A stretch of DNA of 28,369 nt from Clostridiales bacterium UBA1701 (GCA_002320035.1 DCJL01000013.1:1-28369); one strand, 5' to 3'; shown: positions 1 through 9,053, numbered from the stretch's first letter. The notes: a model not told the origin generated them from the letters alone. Numbers and translations are program-made.

Positions 1-23
1 CCTTTCGGGGCGACAGCTTGATT

Positions 24-52
24 ACTATATCATAGCTCGTTTCGTTTGTCAA
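24..52 (-). promoter_or_regulatory. Strong sigma-A promoter reading out of the window, probable rrn P2
   Basis: On the minus strand TTGACA (47-52) and TATAGT (24-29) are separated by exactly 17 bases, a near-consensus vegetative promoter. Transcription would run off the left edge. The sequence after the -10 includes CAAGCTGTCGC, which resembles leaders I associate with clostridial rRNA operons (from memory, not checked). No gene lies between it and the edge. Confidence 0.75.
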
Positions 53-128
53 GAGGAAATTTCAAATTTTTCAAATTTTCTTTCCCGCTTGGCTTGGAAA
101 TCGGTGCCTGCCTCACAAGCGCTTTGAT

Positions 129-157
129 AATATACCACCTGGCGTAGCTAATGTCAA
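129..157 (-). promoter_or_regulatory. Second upstream promoter in tandem, probable rrn P1
   Basis: On the minus strand TTGACA (152-157) and TATATT (129-134) are again 17 bases apart. It lies about 105 bases upstream of the promoter at 24-52 and points the same way. Tandem strong promoters with perfect -35 boxes are typical of rRNA operons. The rRNA assignment is inference because the transcribed gene is outside the window. Confidence 0.65.
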
Positions 158-230
158 CACTTTTTTCATCTTTTTTCAAAAATTTTTTTAGTCCTAAATA
201 TTGTGGCTTTTTTTGGGAATAATACGCAAC

Positions 231-1745
231 ATGTATTATGACAAGAATTTAAAGCGGCCCGCCCCTCATCCTAAGCCGGACATCCGTTACAGGCAGCCTG
301 TTTCCATGGAAAGTCTGGGGGCGCTTTTTGCCGACTGCGGCGACTTTGAATTTCGCCGCCTTGATTTTGGTCTGGAGGGAAAGCTCTCCCTTTCTCTCTG
401 CTGGCTGGATGGCCTTGTCTCCGGAAGCGAAGTGGCGGCGAATGTTATTCGTCCGCTCACTCAGGCCGTGCGTGCCGGGGATACAGACACGGAGGATGCG
501 TGCATACAGCGCGTGCTCAGCGGCTCGGTGTACAGCTATTCAGTAAAACGCCGGGACAACCTAGACGACACGGTTTCCGATCTTACGCACGGCCACTGTG
601 CTTTGATATTTGACGGCGAGGCTGTGGCTCTTTGCTTTGAGCTGCGCTCGGACAAGACCCGGGCGGTATCGGAGCCCACGCTGGAAAAATCTTTGAAAGG
701 GGCAAAGGATTCCTTTGTAGAAACCCTGCGGATCAATACCGCTCTGGTGCGCCGCCGTATCTGCGCGCCTGAACTTAAGGTCAAAGAGAGCAGCCTTGGC
801 CGCAAGACCCGAACAAGAATTTCCATAATGTATATAGACGGGGTTGCTGCCCCGGAGACGGTGCAGGAGCTGTCTGACCGGCTGGCTGGGCTCGACCTGG
901 ACTCTCTGGCGGCTTTGGGCGCCCTGGAGGAGTATATTGTTGACGCCCCTCTCTCTCCTCTTCCCCAACTCATTCACACCGAACGGCCGGATCGCTTCGC
1001 TATGTATTTGCTGGACGGTCGTGTAGGGCTGCTGGTTGACGGCCTCCCGGTGGGTCTGGTGCTGCCGGTTACACTGGCCGAATTTATGAAAGTAACGGGG
1101 GACAGCAGCAGCCATTTTCTTGTTGCAAGCTTTCTGAGCATACTGAGATATTTTGCGCTGATAATTAGCCTGTTCCTGCCGGCGCTTTATGTGGCGGTGG
1201 CAATGTATCATCAGGAGATGATCCCTACGCGGCTGCTGCTGTCCATCGTAGAGGCCAAGCAGGATGTGCCCTTCTCAACCTCTCTGGAGGTGATAGGGAT
1301 GCTCCTCTCTTTCAGCCTGCTGCAGGAAGCCGGCCTTCGTTTGCCCAACCCCATAGGGGACACGGTTTCTATCATCGGCGCGCTTATCGTGGGCCAGAGT
1401 GCGGTGGAGGCCAGAGTGGTCTCCCCCATTGCCATCATCGTTGTAGCCCTGTCTGGAATCGCCTGCTATACTCTGCCGAGCCAGGATCTGGGCTCAGCGG
1501 TGCGGCTGGGGCAGTTTCTCCTGCTGATTGCCGCCATTGCGGCGGGGCTTTTCGGCGTAGTGGTAGCCACCTGCCTTATTCTCCTGTTACTGGCAGGAAT
1601 GGACAGCTACGGCGTGAACTACACCGCGCCCCTGTCAGACGGTCTGCCCGGGGGGCTGTTCCGCTTGCTTATCCGCGTGCCAAAGCCTATGGACAAATTT
1701 CGGGATCCGCTGCTGCGAACCCCTGACAGGAGGCGCCAGCGTTGA
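231..1745 (+). CDS. gerA: Spore germination protein GerA family (germinant receptor A subunit)
   Basis: A subunit of a spore germinant receptor, sited in the inner membrane of the dormant spore, where GerA/GerB/GerC complexes sense nutrients. The protein is 504 residues, normal for GerA, with a soluble N-terminal half and a C-terminal membrane domain (roughly residues 300-480) holding several hydrophobic helices such as ALIISLFLPALYVAVAM and GLFGVVVATCLILLLL. I chose ATG at 231, with a weak GGGA upstream. A TTG at 201 would add 10 residues but has no ribosome site. The stop overlaps the next start by 4 bases, implying translational coupling. No convincing sigma-G promoter was recognised upstream. 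The nutrient sensed cannot be inferred. Confidence 0.93.
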   Translation: MYYDKNLKRPAPHPKPDIRYRQPVSMESLGALFADCGDFEFRRLDFGLEGKLSLSLCWLDGLVSGSEVAANVIRPLTQAVRAGDTDTEDACIQRVLSGSVYSYSVKRRDNLDDTVSDLTHGHCALIFDGEAVALCFELRSDKTRAVSEPTLEKSLKGAKDSFVETLRINTALVRRRICAPELKVKESSLGRKTRTRISIMYIDGVAAPETVQELSDRLAGLDLDSLAALGALEEYIVDAPLSPLPQLIHTERPDRFAMYLLDGRVGLLVDGLPVGLVLPVTLAEFMKVTGDSSSHFLVASFLSILRYFALIISLFLPALYVAVAMYHQEMIPTRLLLSIVEAKQDVPFSTSLEVIGMLLSFSLLQEAGLRLPNPIGDTVSIIGALIVGQSAVEARVVSPIAIIVVALSGIACYTLPSQDLGSAVRLGQFLLLIAAIAAGLFGVVVATCLILLLLAGMDSYGVNYTAPLSDGLPGGLFRLLIRVPKPMDKFRDPLLRTPDRRRQR

Positions 1746-2977
1746 AAAAGCTGCTTTCCGTTCTCCTTATTCTCTCTTTCCTCCCGTCCTTTTCCGGCTG
1801 CGGCTCTATTTACACCAATTATCGGGAAATAGAGCAGCTTCTGGTCATTCAGACAATGGGTTTGGATTATATTCCGGGCGGAGTGAGGATCTCCCTGGCC
1901 TCCGCAGCCGGCTCCGGGCCGGAGTCGGAACCGGTGTGCCTGAGCAGCGCGGGCGTGTCTATTACCGCGGCCATGGAACGCGCCCAGAATTATTCAAATG
2001 AGGACGATCTCTTTTTTGCCCACATCAACACTGTGATACTCGGAGAGGAGGCCGCCCGGCAGGGCATTGACAGCTATCTCTCCTTCATCTGCCGCTCGCC
2101 CCATATCAGGATAGACATGCCCCTGTTCATCGTAAAAGACACCACAGCAGAGGAGCTCATGTCCTCTGCGGGCAGAAACCAGAATAGAATTTCTGAAATT
2201 ATGAACACCCTTTATGACAATCTGGAGCGCCAGGGCGAGAACTGTATCTTTGGCGCCAATGAGGTAATCCGGAATTTCGAGCGTTACGGCAGCTCTCTTA
2301 TCTGCGCGATTGAGTACGCGGACGCGGCGGAGATTCCCAGTGCATCCGAAAATTCCGGTACGGCGGAAAACGGAGCAAAAAACCAGCAGGCGGGCAATCA
2401 GCGTGCCGGCAGTAGTTCCGGAGGGGAATCCGGCCAAAAATCCGGTGGAAAAACCGCGGCGATCAACGGTTATGGGGTTTTGAAGGCAGGCAGGCTCCTT
2501 TCCTATATCGATGCGGAGGACGCAGTGGGTGTGGGCTTTCTTCTGAACCGGGTCGGCGTGGACGAAATCATCGTAGAGGATCAGGCTGGTTCCAAAGTGA
2601 CGCTGGAAATAAGCCAGGGCGGTTCTCAGATACGCCCGCTCTGGGCTGAGGACGGCAGCCTTCATGGTCTGGACGTTTCCGCCGAGGTCAGCGCTTCTGT
2701 TGCGGACATGGAAAAAAGCGGCAACCTTGACAGCCCGGAATATTCGGACTATATCACTTCCAGGCTGGAGGCCGCCGTCTCCTCCCGCATCAGCGCTGTG
2801 CTGCGGCTTTCCCAGAAGCTGAGCGCTGATTTTCTGGGGCTTGCGGGCCGAATTGAAACCCAAGCCCCAGAGAAATTCCGTGCAATGGCGGAGAGTTTTG
2901 AGCAATGCCTGCCGGATCTGGAGCTGAGAATCTCCGTAAGCGGAGAGTTAAGCCATAGCAATGATATAAAAGACTGA
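1742..2977 (+). CDS. gerC: Ger(x)C family spore germination lipoprotein
   Basis: C subunit of the germinant receptor, a lipoprotein on the outer face of the spore inner membrane. The N-terminus is a lipoprotein signal (MKKLLSVLLILSFLPSFSGC) with the lipobox cysteine at residue 20. The body is a Ger(x)C-type protein of 411 residues with a low-complexity Gly/Ser/Gln linker around residues 200-240. The start is TTG at 1742 inside the gerA stop (TTGA overlap), fixed by AGGAGG at 1728-1733, eight bases upstream. Lipidation is inferred from the motif. The gene lies between gerA and gerB, whereas in B. subtilis gerA the C subunit is last. Confidence 0.93.
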   Translation: MKKLLSVLLILSFLPSFSGCGSIYTNYREIEQLLVIQTMGLDYIPGGVRISLASAAGSGPESEPVCLSSAGVSITAAMERAQNYSNEDDLFFAHINTVILGEEAARQGIDSYLSFICRSPHIRIDMPLFIVKDTTAEELMSSAGRNQNRISEIMNTLYDNLERQGENCIFGANEVIRNFERYGSSLICAIEYADAAEIPSASENSGTAENGAKNQQAGNQRAGSSSGGESGQKSGGKTAAINGYGVLKAGRLLSYIDAEDAVGVGFLLNRVGVDEIIVEDQAGSKVTLEISQGGSQIRPLWAEDGSLHGLDVSAEVSASVADMEKSGNLDSPEYSDYITSRLEAAVSSRISAVLRLSQKLSADFLGLAGRIETQAPEKFRAMAESFEQCLPDLELRISVSGELSHSNDIKD

Positions 2978-3005
2978 AAAACACGCCGTCCCGCCGGCGC
3001 TGAAG

Positions 3006-3013
3006 AAAGGAGG
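3006..3013 (+). promoter_or_regulatory. Ribosome binding site that places the gerB start at a CTG
   Basis: AAAGGAGG at 3006-3013 is the only strong Shine-Dalgarno in the gerC-gerB gap. Ten bases downstream comes CTG (3024-3026) in the gerB frame. The next usable start codon in frame, TTG at 3060, is 46 bases away and has no ribosome site. Confidence 0.6.
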
Positions 3014-3023
3014 CCTCCAAAAG

Positions 3024-4151
3024 CTGAAAACCAATTATCGCTTTAACCGCCGCCAACTTTTGGCCCTCTGCACGGTTATCCTGATGGCCCCGGCTCTTCG
3101 TCTGTTTCCCTCCGGGTATACGGCGCTGGCAGGGAGGGCCGCCTGGCTGTCCGCTCCCGCCGCCATCCCGCTTATGCTTCTGTATATCTGGCTCATTTCC
3201 CGGCTCATGGATAAAATGAAGGAGAATGAGGGCCTTGCTGAGCTGACCCTGCGCATTCTTGGAAAAAAAGCCGGCAAAGCGGTTTTACTGCTTATTTCCG
3301 CCTGGCTGCTGCTCTTCGGCGGCTTCGTGCTTCGCTCCGGAGCCGACCGGCTTATAACCACAATTTTTCCAGACAGCGACCCGGCGGTGTTCACGGCAGT
3401 CATGGGCTTTATAGGCCTTGTGGCCGCGCTGGGGCCCGCCCGCTCTCTGGTGCGGATAGCAAAGCTGGTTCGGCCGGTGGTTTTGAGTGTGCTGTCGCTT
3501 GTGCTGGTCTTCGCTTTTTTTTCCATAGACTTTACAAATCTGCTGCCTGTTGTGGCACAGGATGCGGGTCCTGTATTTCAGGCCTCCATGACTGTGACGG
3601 AGATCATCGCGGTGATGCTTTTTTTAAGCTGCTTTCTCGGCGGGCTAACGGATAAGGCCCCCGGGTGTTTCCGTGCCTACTGCGTTTGGATGCTTCTGAT
3701 GGTGCTGCTGCTGACGCTGCTGGACATGGCTATCGTGGGCACCTTTGGAGCAGAGCTCACCTCCCGGCTTACCCGTCCCTTTTTCTCGCTGGTGCGAAAT
3801 TTGGTGTTTTTCAAAAGCCTTGAACGCATGGAAGCACTGGTTGTGGCCCTGTGGATATTCCCGGATTTTCTTCTGGTCTCCCTTGTTCTTTTCTCCGCTC
3901 AGCACACGCTGCGCCTGCTTATGGGCGAAAGCCCCGCCTTTCGCGGGGAGCCTCTTTTGAACATAAGCCGCAAGCGCTGGCTCGTTCCCGTCTGTGCCGC
4001 CGTCTCTGTTACCTGCGGTATTCTGATCGCGCCGAACCACATAAGCCTGGATTTCTGGTCCGAAAAGCTGATTCCGCTTATAAACCTTCTATTTGTTTTT
4101 TCCCTTGTTTGCCTGCTGCTCCTTGTGGACAGACTGAAAAAAAGGCCGTAA
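3024..4151 (+). CDS. gerB: GerB-family spore germination permease
   Basis: B subunit of the germinant receptor, an integral membrane protein of the amino acid/polyamine/organocation (APC) transporter-like GerAB family and the likely site of germinant recognition. About ten hydrophobic helices fill the protein, for example AVLLLISAWLLLFGG, VLSVLSLVLVFAFF and LINLLFVFSLVCLLLLV. With the CTG start at 3024 it is 375 residues, close to the family norm of about 365, and begins LKTNYRFNRRQLLAL, resembling the cytoplasmic start of relatives. The TTG at 3060 would remove that segment. It is the last gene of the operon; a terminator follows. Confidence 0.9.
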   Translation: MKTNYRFNRRQLLALCTVILMAPALRLFPSGYTALAGRAAWLSAPAAIPLMLLYIWLISRLMDKMKENEGLAELTLRILGKKAGKAVLLLISAWLLLFGGFVLRSGADRLITTIFPDSDPAVFTAVMGFIGLVAALGPARSLVRIAKLVRPVVLSVLSLVLVFAFFSIDFTNLLPVVAQDAGPVFQASMTVTEIIAVMLFLSCFLGGLTDKAPGCFRAYCVWMLLMVLLLTLLDMAIVGTFGAELTSRLTRPFFSLVRNLVFFKSLERMEALVVALWIFPDFLLVSLVLFSAQHTLRLLMGESPAFRGEPLLNISRKRWLVPVCAAVSVTCGILIAPNHISLDFWSEKLIPLINLLFVFSLVCLLLLVDRLKKRP

Positions 4152-4157
4152 TGCAAG

Positions 4158-4185
4158 CCGCCCCTTCTCACTTGAGAAAGGGCGG
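4158..4185. terminator. Intrinsic terminator between converging gerB and foldase genes
   Basis: CCGCCC (4158-4163) pairs with GGGCGG (4180-4185). After one mismatch, TTCTC (4165-4169) pairs with GAGAA (4174-4178), leaving the loop ACTT. The T-rich tail TAAACTTATTTATTT on the plus strand is imperfect. The hairpin lies 6 bases past the gerB stop and 9 past the foldase stop, so it probably serves both directions. Confidence 0.75.
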
Positions 4186-4194
4186 TAAACTTAT

Positions 4195-5403
4195 TTATTT
4201 AAGATAATCCAGGATATTGATTTTCTCAAAGCCTTCCACATAGCTGAGGCTGAGCGTATCAAGAACGCTCTGAAGGCGGCTGCCGTATTCCGCGTTGGCG
4301 GCAATGCTGCGAGCGCTGAGCGCGGTCCCGTCCTCGCTGTATTCCATCACCTTGTCCACATCCAGAGGCAGACGGATTATAACATGATAGCCAAAGCTGG
4401 ACTTCACAGGTTCGGACACCTGATATTCCGCAAGCGCGCTGCAGGCGTCCTCAAACTCCGCAACCATGGTTCCGGGGGTGAAGGTATAACCGTCGGGAAA
4501 ACTGGTTTTGCCGGTATCCTCGCAGTATTCCTCTTTCAGCTCTGCAAAGCGGGCCAGCAGCGCCTCCGGGTCCTCTATGGCCTGAAGTTCCGCGGCAATT
4601 TTCTCGGCGCTGGCCTTTTTTGCCGCGGCGGCATCCTCGTCAAGGGCCTGGCCGGTGGCAGGGTCGGTGGTCATGAGAAGGATGTGCCCGGCGGAGATAT
4701 ACTGGCCGTCCTTCAGATATTTGAGGGCCGCCTCGTCGCTGTAAAGCTCGCCGTTCTCCCCATAAATCTGAATATAATTCTGCTGATAGAGCTGGTTGAG
4801 CATATTGATCCTGTCATAGAGTTCCCGGGTCATATAAATAGTACTCAGATATTCCTCAAAGTCCTCCTCTGTACCGTCCGCGCCGCAGGTCGCGGCAATG
4901 TCGCTCTTGCGCTGCTCCTCAAGGGCCGCGGCGTTCTCCTCGGTGAGCGCAACGCCGTTTTCCCGTGCAAAGCGCTCGATGGCCGCAAGCTGGGTCAGTG
5001 CGCTTTCGGTGCTGTCCACAACGAATTGGGCATAGGTGGTGGTCCCTTCTTCGTCCATGAAATCGTCCCAGTTCTGGGCAATGCCGTAGTAGCTGGCCAT
5101 AGCGGAGAAATAATCCGTTACCTGCCGGGCCTGTGTAAAGAGCATATAGAAATATTCTTCCCAGGTAACTTCCTCTTCGCCGATGGTAACGACTGGCTGT
5201 TCCGGCTCATATTTGGCATAGAGCAAGTCATAGTCAAGCGTCTTGATCGTGATGGGCTGGGCACTGGCCTCCGCGGCAGGGGTCTCCACCGGAGCGGGGC
5301 TCGCCTCTCCCGCCTGGATTTGGTCATTCTTGTGGCTGATATATCCGATCGCTCCGGCAAAAACCAGGCAGACCACCAGCAAAACCGCGATTAGTTTCTT
5401 CAT
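4195..5403 (-). CDS. Membrane-anchored parvulin-type peptidylprolyl isomerase (SurA/PrsA-like foldase)
   Basis: A likely extracytoplasmic folding chaperone. The start is ATG at 5403, preceded by AAGGAAAGGAAC; the longer frame to 5457 lacks a ribosome site. The 402-residue product has a hydrophobic N-terminus (KKLIAVLLVVCLVFAGAIGY) without a valid lipobox, so it is a signal anchor or Sec signal, then an acidic Ala/Pro linker. A SurA-N-like helical domain follows (about 75-230) and a parvulin domain at about 234-348, with SAGHILL near its start and SSFGYHVIIRL near its end, both parvulin hallmarks. It lies downstream of mfd but has its own promoter. The client proteins are unknown. PrsA itself is normally a lipoprotein, so I give no symbol. 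Confidence 0.85.
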   Translation of the reverse strand: MKKLIAVLLVVCLVFAGAIGYISHKNDQIQAGEASPAPVETPAAEASAQPITIKTLDYDLLYAKYEPEQPVVTIGEEEVTWEEYFYMLFTQARQVTDYFSAMASYYGIAQNWDDFMDEEGTTTYAQFVVDSTESALTQLAAIERFARENGVALTEENAAALEEQRKSDIAATCGADGTEEDFEEYLSTIYMTRELYDRINMLNQLYQQNYIQIYGENGELYSDEAALKYLKDGQYISAGHILLMTTDPATGQALDEDAAAAKKASAEKIAAELQAIEDPEALLARFAELKEEYCEDTGKTSFPDGYTFTPGTMVAEFEDACSALAEYQVSEPVKSSFGYHVIIRLPLDVDKVMEYSEDGTALSARSIAANAEYGSRLQSVLDTLSLSYVEGFEKINILDYLK

Positions 5404-5447
5404 TTTTTTGTTCCTTTCCTTGGTATCTTTCCCAATACAACAGTTGA

Positions 5448-5476
5448 AATATAGCATCAGTCCGCCGTTTTAACAA
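5448..5476 (-). promoter_or_regulatory. Promoter for the parvulin foldase gene
   Basis: On the minus strand TTGTTA (5471-5476) and TATATT (5448-5453) are 17 bases apart, giving a leader of about 35-40 bases to the ATG at 5403. The gene can therefore be expressed independently of mfd. Confidence 0.6.
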
Positions 5477-5499
5477 GCCCGGTGGAGATATTTAATTAT

Positions 5500-8400
5500 T
5501 TATTTCTTTTGTTCCGCCCCGTATCCGCCCCAATCGGCAGTGAAGCGGCGGGCCTCATCTATGACCCGGCCTTTGGCCTTTATCCTCAGGCTCAGACAGG
5601 GTTTTGACCCGGCCTCTACTTTCAGCCTTCCCTTATACTGAGGCATCGCATAGAGGGCCGAAACCTTTTCCATGTCGAAGTCCTTCACCGTAAAACGCAG
5701 ATACCCCTGCTTCTGGGAGATGTCTGTAATGCCGGCCCTCCCCGCCTCGCCCCGGAGCAGCGCCACATGGATAAGGGCATTGACACCGGGAGGCGGGTCG
5801 CCGAAGCGGTCGATCAACTCGTCGGTCAGGTCATCCGCCTCCTCCTCGCTGCGGATGAGGGCAATGCGCCGGTAGATGTCCATTCTCTGCTCGGAGGCAG
5901 GAATATACCTGTCCGGGATATTGGCCGCTACGGCCAGATCCGCCGAACAGTCCGCCCGCTGAGGCGGCTGGATTCCCCGGGCCTCCAGAACGGCCTCGCT
6001 GAGCAGCTTCATATACATGTCATAGCCCACGTCTATCATATGGCCGGATTGTTCGGCGCCCAGCAGGTTGCCCGCGCCTCTTATCTCCAGGTCCCGCATG
6101 GCGATCTTGAAGCCGGAGCCGAACTGGGCAAAGTCCCTGATGGCGTTGAGCCGCTTTTCGGCCACCTCCGTCAACACCTTATCCCGCCGGAAAGTGAGAT
6201 AGGCGGAGGCCCTGCGGGTGGAGCGGCCCACTCTGCCCCGGATCTGATGGAGCTGGGCAAGACCCAGATGGTCCGCGTCCTCAATAATGAGCGTGTTCAC
6301 ATTGGGGATGTCTATACCCGTCTCGATTATGGTAGTACAGACCAGCACCTGAATCTGGCCGTTCGCCACATTTTCCATCACGTTTGCCAGCATAGTCTTG
6401 TCCATCTGTCCGTGGGCCACGGCCACCGTCACATCCTCCAGCAGTTCTGTGAGCCTTTTGGCGGTGCGTTCAATGTCGTCAATGCGGTTATGCAGATAGT
6501 AGACCTGGCCGCCCCGCTGGATTTCCCGGCGTATTGCATCGGCAATTACGCCCCAGTCATGTTCCATAACGAAGGTCTGCACCGGGAGCCTGTCCTCCGG
6601 CGGCTCTTCCAGCGTGGACATGTCCCGGATTCCGGACATGGCCATGTTCAGGGTCCGTGGTATGGGCGTTGCCGAAAGGGTCAGAACATCCACGCCCTCC
6701 GACAGCTCCTTTATATGCTCCTTGTGGCTCACGCCAAAGCGCTGCTCCTCGTCCACAACCAGAAGCCCCAGGTTTTTGAATCTGACATCCTTTGACAGCA
6801 GCCTGTGGGTGCCGATGACAAGGTCGCATTTTCCGCTTGCGATATCCGCCAGGGTCTTTGCGGTTTGGCCGCCGGTTTTAAAGCGGCTCAGCACCGCAAT
6901 GTTCACCGGAAAGCCGAAAAAGCGCTGGAGCGCTGTCTGATAATGCTGCTGGGCCAGAACCGTGGTGGGCACCAGAATGGCGGCCTGCTTCCCGTCCAGC
7001 ACACACTTCATCACCGCCCGCAGTGCTACCTCGGTCTTGCCGAAGCCCACATCTCCGCAGAGCAGCCTGTCCATGGGTACGGCGGCCTCCATGTCCTTCT
7101 TGATCTCCGCCACGCAGCGCAGCTGGTCGTCCGTCTCGGTATAGCCGAAGTTTTCCTCAAATTCGTTCTGCCATTCGCTGTCCGGAGAAAAGGCATAGCC
7201 CGGCAGACGCTGGCGCTGGGCGTAAAGGGCAATGAGCTTTTTCGCCATGTCCTTTGCGGCGCTCTTTGCCCGGGAGCGGGTCCGGGCCCATTCGGTGCCG
7301 CCCATTTTTGAAAGCTTCACCGGCCGTTCCTCGCCGCCGCCCACATATTTGGACACCAGGTCCAATTGTGTAGCGGGCACATAGAGGCTGTCCGTCCCGG
7401 CGTAGCTGATTTTTATATAATCCTTTTCAAAGCCGTCCACCTGCATTTTCACAATGCCGGCAAAGCGGCCGATACCGTGGTTCTCGTGGACAACATAATC
7501 CCCCACCGAGAGATCGGCGCAGGATTCGATTCGCTGCCGGTTGGCGGGCAGCTTTTTTTTCCCGTCTTTTTTGCTTCTGGCTCGGATAAGCTGCGCATCC
7601 GTCAGCACTGCGAGCTTTATTCCGGGATATTCCATTCCCGCCGAGAGGGAGCCGATACCGATGCAGCAGCGGCCCTCATCGGGAAGCTTCTGCAGCTTTT
7701 CATATATAAGGGCCGGGATCTCTTTCTCCCGGAACAGTGCCTGCAGGACCTTCGCCCGGCGCTCGTCCCCGGCCAAAACCACCACCCGGTAATCCTGCCT
7801 GAGATAAACCTTGACGTCCTCCGCCGCGGTCTGAGCATTTCCCGCGTAGGAGGGAAGCTGCTTTGCGGGAATGCTGGTAAGGGTTCTGGGCGGTATGGGG
7901 TTGCGGCCTACGGTAAAGGCATCCGCCATGTATATAGGGAATTCTTCCAGGCGTTTCAGAAGCCCCTCGAAGCGTAGATGGAAGCTGTCCGCCCCCATGG
8001 CGATAAGGCCCCGGCGCTGAAGCTCTCTTATATCCTCTGATAGCTGCTTTGCGTAATCTCTGGCCCGCTCTGAACAGCGGTTCGGCTGGTCGAAGATTAT
8101 GATGGCGTTCTTCGGTATATAGTCCGCGCCGCTGGCCATGGGATAGATAAGGGGCAGATACCTGTCCGCGTCGGACATGACGATACCAGCGCCAATCCGC
8201 TCTGCATCCCCTTTCAGCGTAGCAGAAAGAGCCGCGGCATTGTCGCTGCCCCGGCATCTGGCATATTTATCCGCGAACGCGTTTATCTCCCGGTACAGGG
8301 CCCCGCGGCCCCCTGCCGTCAGCTCCGGCAAGGTCTCCGCCGCCGGGAGAATGACGCAGCTTTTTACCTGCCCGTCCCTCCGCTGGCTGCCAATGTCAAA

Positions 8401-9015
8401 ATGCCCCATGGAGTCGATCTCGTCGCCCCAGAACTCTACGCGCACAGGTTCCCTGTCTCCCGGAGAGAAGAAATCCAGAATCCCGCCCCGGCGGGCAAAC
8501 TGGCCGGGCCCCTCCACCTGCTCCGTCTTTATATATCCGCAGCGGAGCAGCGCGGCCTCAGCCTGCTCTATGGGGCAGCTCTCCCCGTCGCGGATTGCAA
8601 AGGCGGCGCTCAGAAGCGTTTCCGGTGGTATCGTTCTCTGCAGGAGGGCAGATATGGAAACTGCCGTTACCGGGCTTTCACCCCGGGCCAGCCTGTATAA
8701 GACGGAAATCCGCTTCTGTTCCGCCTGACGGGAAGCGGCTTCGGCGGCATAGAAGGTAAAATCCCTCATGCCCAGGCTTGCCGCCTCCTCGCCCAGCATG
8801 GCGCGAAGGTCCCGTGCAAAACTCTCCGCCGCCGTGTCGTCAGGGCAGATAACAAAAATGGGCGCCCCTGTTTTGTCCCTCAGCGCGGCGGCCAGGTTCG
8901 CCCTGTGCACCGCTGAAAGCCCGGAAACGAGCGCAGGAAGCCCCCCGCTCTCCAGCAGACCCGGGAGGGCGGCGGCTTCCCTGTTTTCAAAAATCTGATT
9001 GATCAGGATATTCAT
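5500..9015 (-). CDS. mfd: Transcription-repair coupling factor Mfd
   Basis: An ATP-driven DNA translocase that removes RNA polymerase stalled at lesions and recruits UvrA. The protein is 1171 residues, full length for Mfd. An N-terminal UvrB-like module (about 1-300) is followed by the RNA polymerase interaction domain near residue 505 (VGDYVVHENHGIGRFAG). The RecG-like motor has Walker A GDVGFGKTE near 655, DEEQRFG near 756, SATPIPRTL, and motif VI QIRGRVGRS near 927; the C-terminal D7 region closes the protein. The upstream neighbour is separated by a terminator. The start at 9015 has no evident Shine-Dalgarno and sits only 9 bases beyond the -10 box. Confidence 0.97.
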   Translation of the reverse strand: MNILINQIFENREAAALPGLLESGGLPALVSGLSAVHRANLAAALRDKTGAPIFVICPDDTAAESFARDLRAMLGEEAASLGMRDFTFYAAEAASRQAEQKRISVLYRLARGESPVTAVSISALLQRTIPPETLLSAAFAIRDGESCPIEQAEAALLRCGYIKTEQVEGPGQFARRGGILDFFSPGDREPVRVEFWGDEIDSMGHFDIGSQRRDGQVKSCVILPAAETLPELTAGGRGALYREINAFADKYARCRGSDNAAALSATLKGDAERIGAGIVMSDADRYLPLIYPMASGADYIPKNAIIIFDQPNRCSERARDYAKQLSEDIRELQRRGLIAMGADSFHLRFEGLLKRLEEFPIYMADAFTVGRNPIPPRTLTSIPAKQLPSYAGNAQTAAEDVKVYLRQDYRVVVLAGDERRAKVLQALFREKEIPALIYEKLQKLPDEGRCCIGIGSLSAGMEYPGIKLAVLTDAQLIRARSKKDGKKKLPANRQRIESCADLSVGDYVVHENHGIGRFAGIVKMQVDGFEKDYIKISYAGTDSLYVPATQLDLVSKYVGGGEERPVKLSKMGGTEWARTRSRAKSAAKDMAKKLIALYAQRQRLPGYAFSPDSEWQNEFEENFGYTETDDQLRCVAEIKKDMEAAVPMDRLLCGDVGFGKTEVALRAVMKCVLDGKQAAILVPTTVLAQQHYQTALQRFFGFPVNIAVLSRFKTGGQTAKTLADIASGKCDLVIGTHRLLSKDVRFKNLGLLVVDEEQRFGVSHKEHIKELSEGVDVLTLSATPIPRTLNMAMSGIRDMSTLEEPPEDRLPVQTFVMEHDWGVIADAIRREIQRGGQVYYLHNRIDDIERTAKRLTELLEDVTVAVAHGQMDKTMLANVMENVANGQIQVLVCTTIIETGIDIPNVNTLIIEDADHLGLAQLHQIRGRVGRSTRRASAYLTFRRDKVLTEVAEKRLNAIRDFAQFGSGFKIAMRDLEIRGAGNLLGAEQSGHMIDVGYDMYMKLLSEAVLEARGIQPPQRADCSADLAVAANIPDRYIPASEQRMDIYRRIALIRSEEEADDLTDELIDRFGDPPPGVNALIHVALLRGEAGRAGITDISQKQGYLRFTVKDFDMEKVSALYAMPQYKGRLKVEAGSKPCLSLRIKAKGRVIDEARRFTADWGGYGAEQKK

Positions 9016-9024
9016 AGCCAGAGA

Positions 9025-9053
9025 ATTATATCATCAATTTCCCGCGCAGGCAA
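9025..9053 (-). promoter_or_regulatory. Promoter for mfd, close to the start codon
   Basis: On the minus strand TTGCCT (9048-9053) and a perfect TATAAT (9025-9030) are 17 bases apart. Only 9 bases (9024-9016) separate the -10 from the mfd ATG, so the expected transcript start gives a leader of a few bases at most. Confidence 0.65.

Noticed and set aside
4384..5394. 336-codon plus-strand frame opposite the parvulin foldase
   Set aside because: Antisense shadow; low-quality composition and no ribosome site.
5767..6795. 342-codon plus-strand frame opposite mfd
   Set aside because: Lies inside the conserved motor region of mfd and shows no domain of its own.
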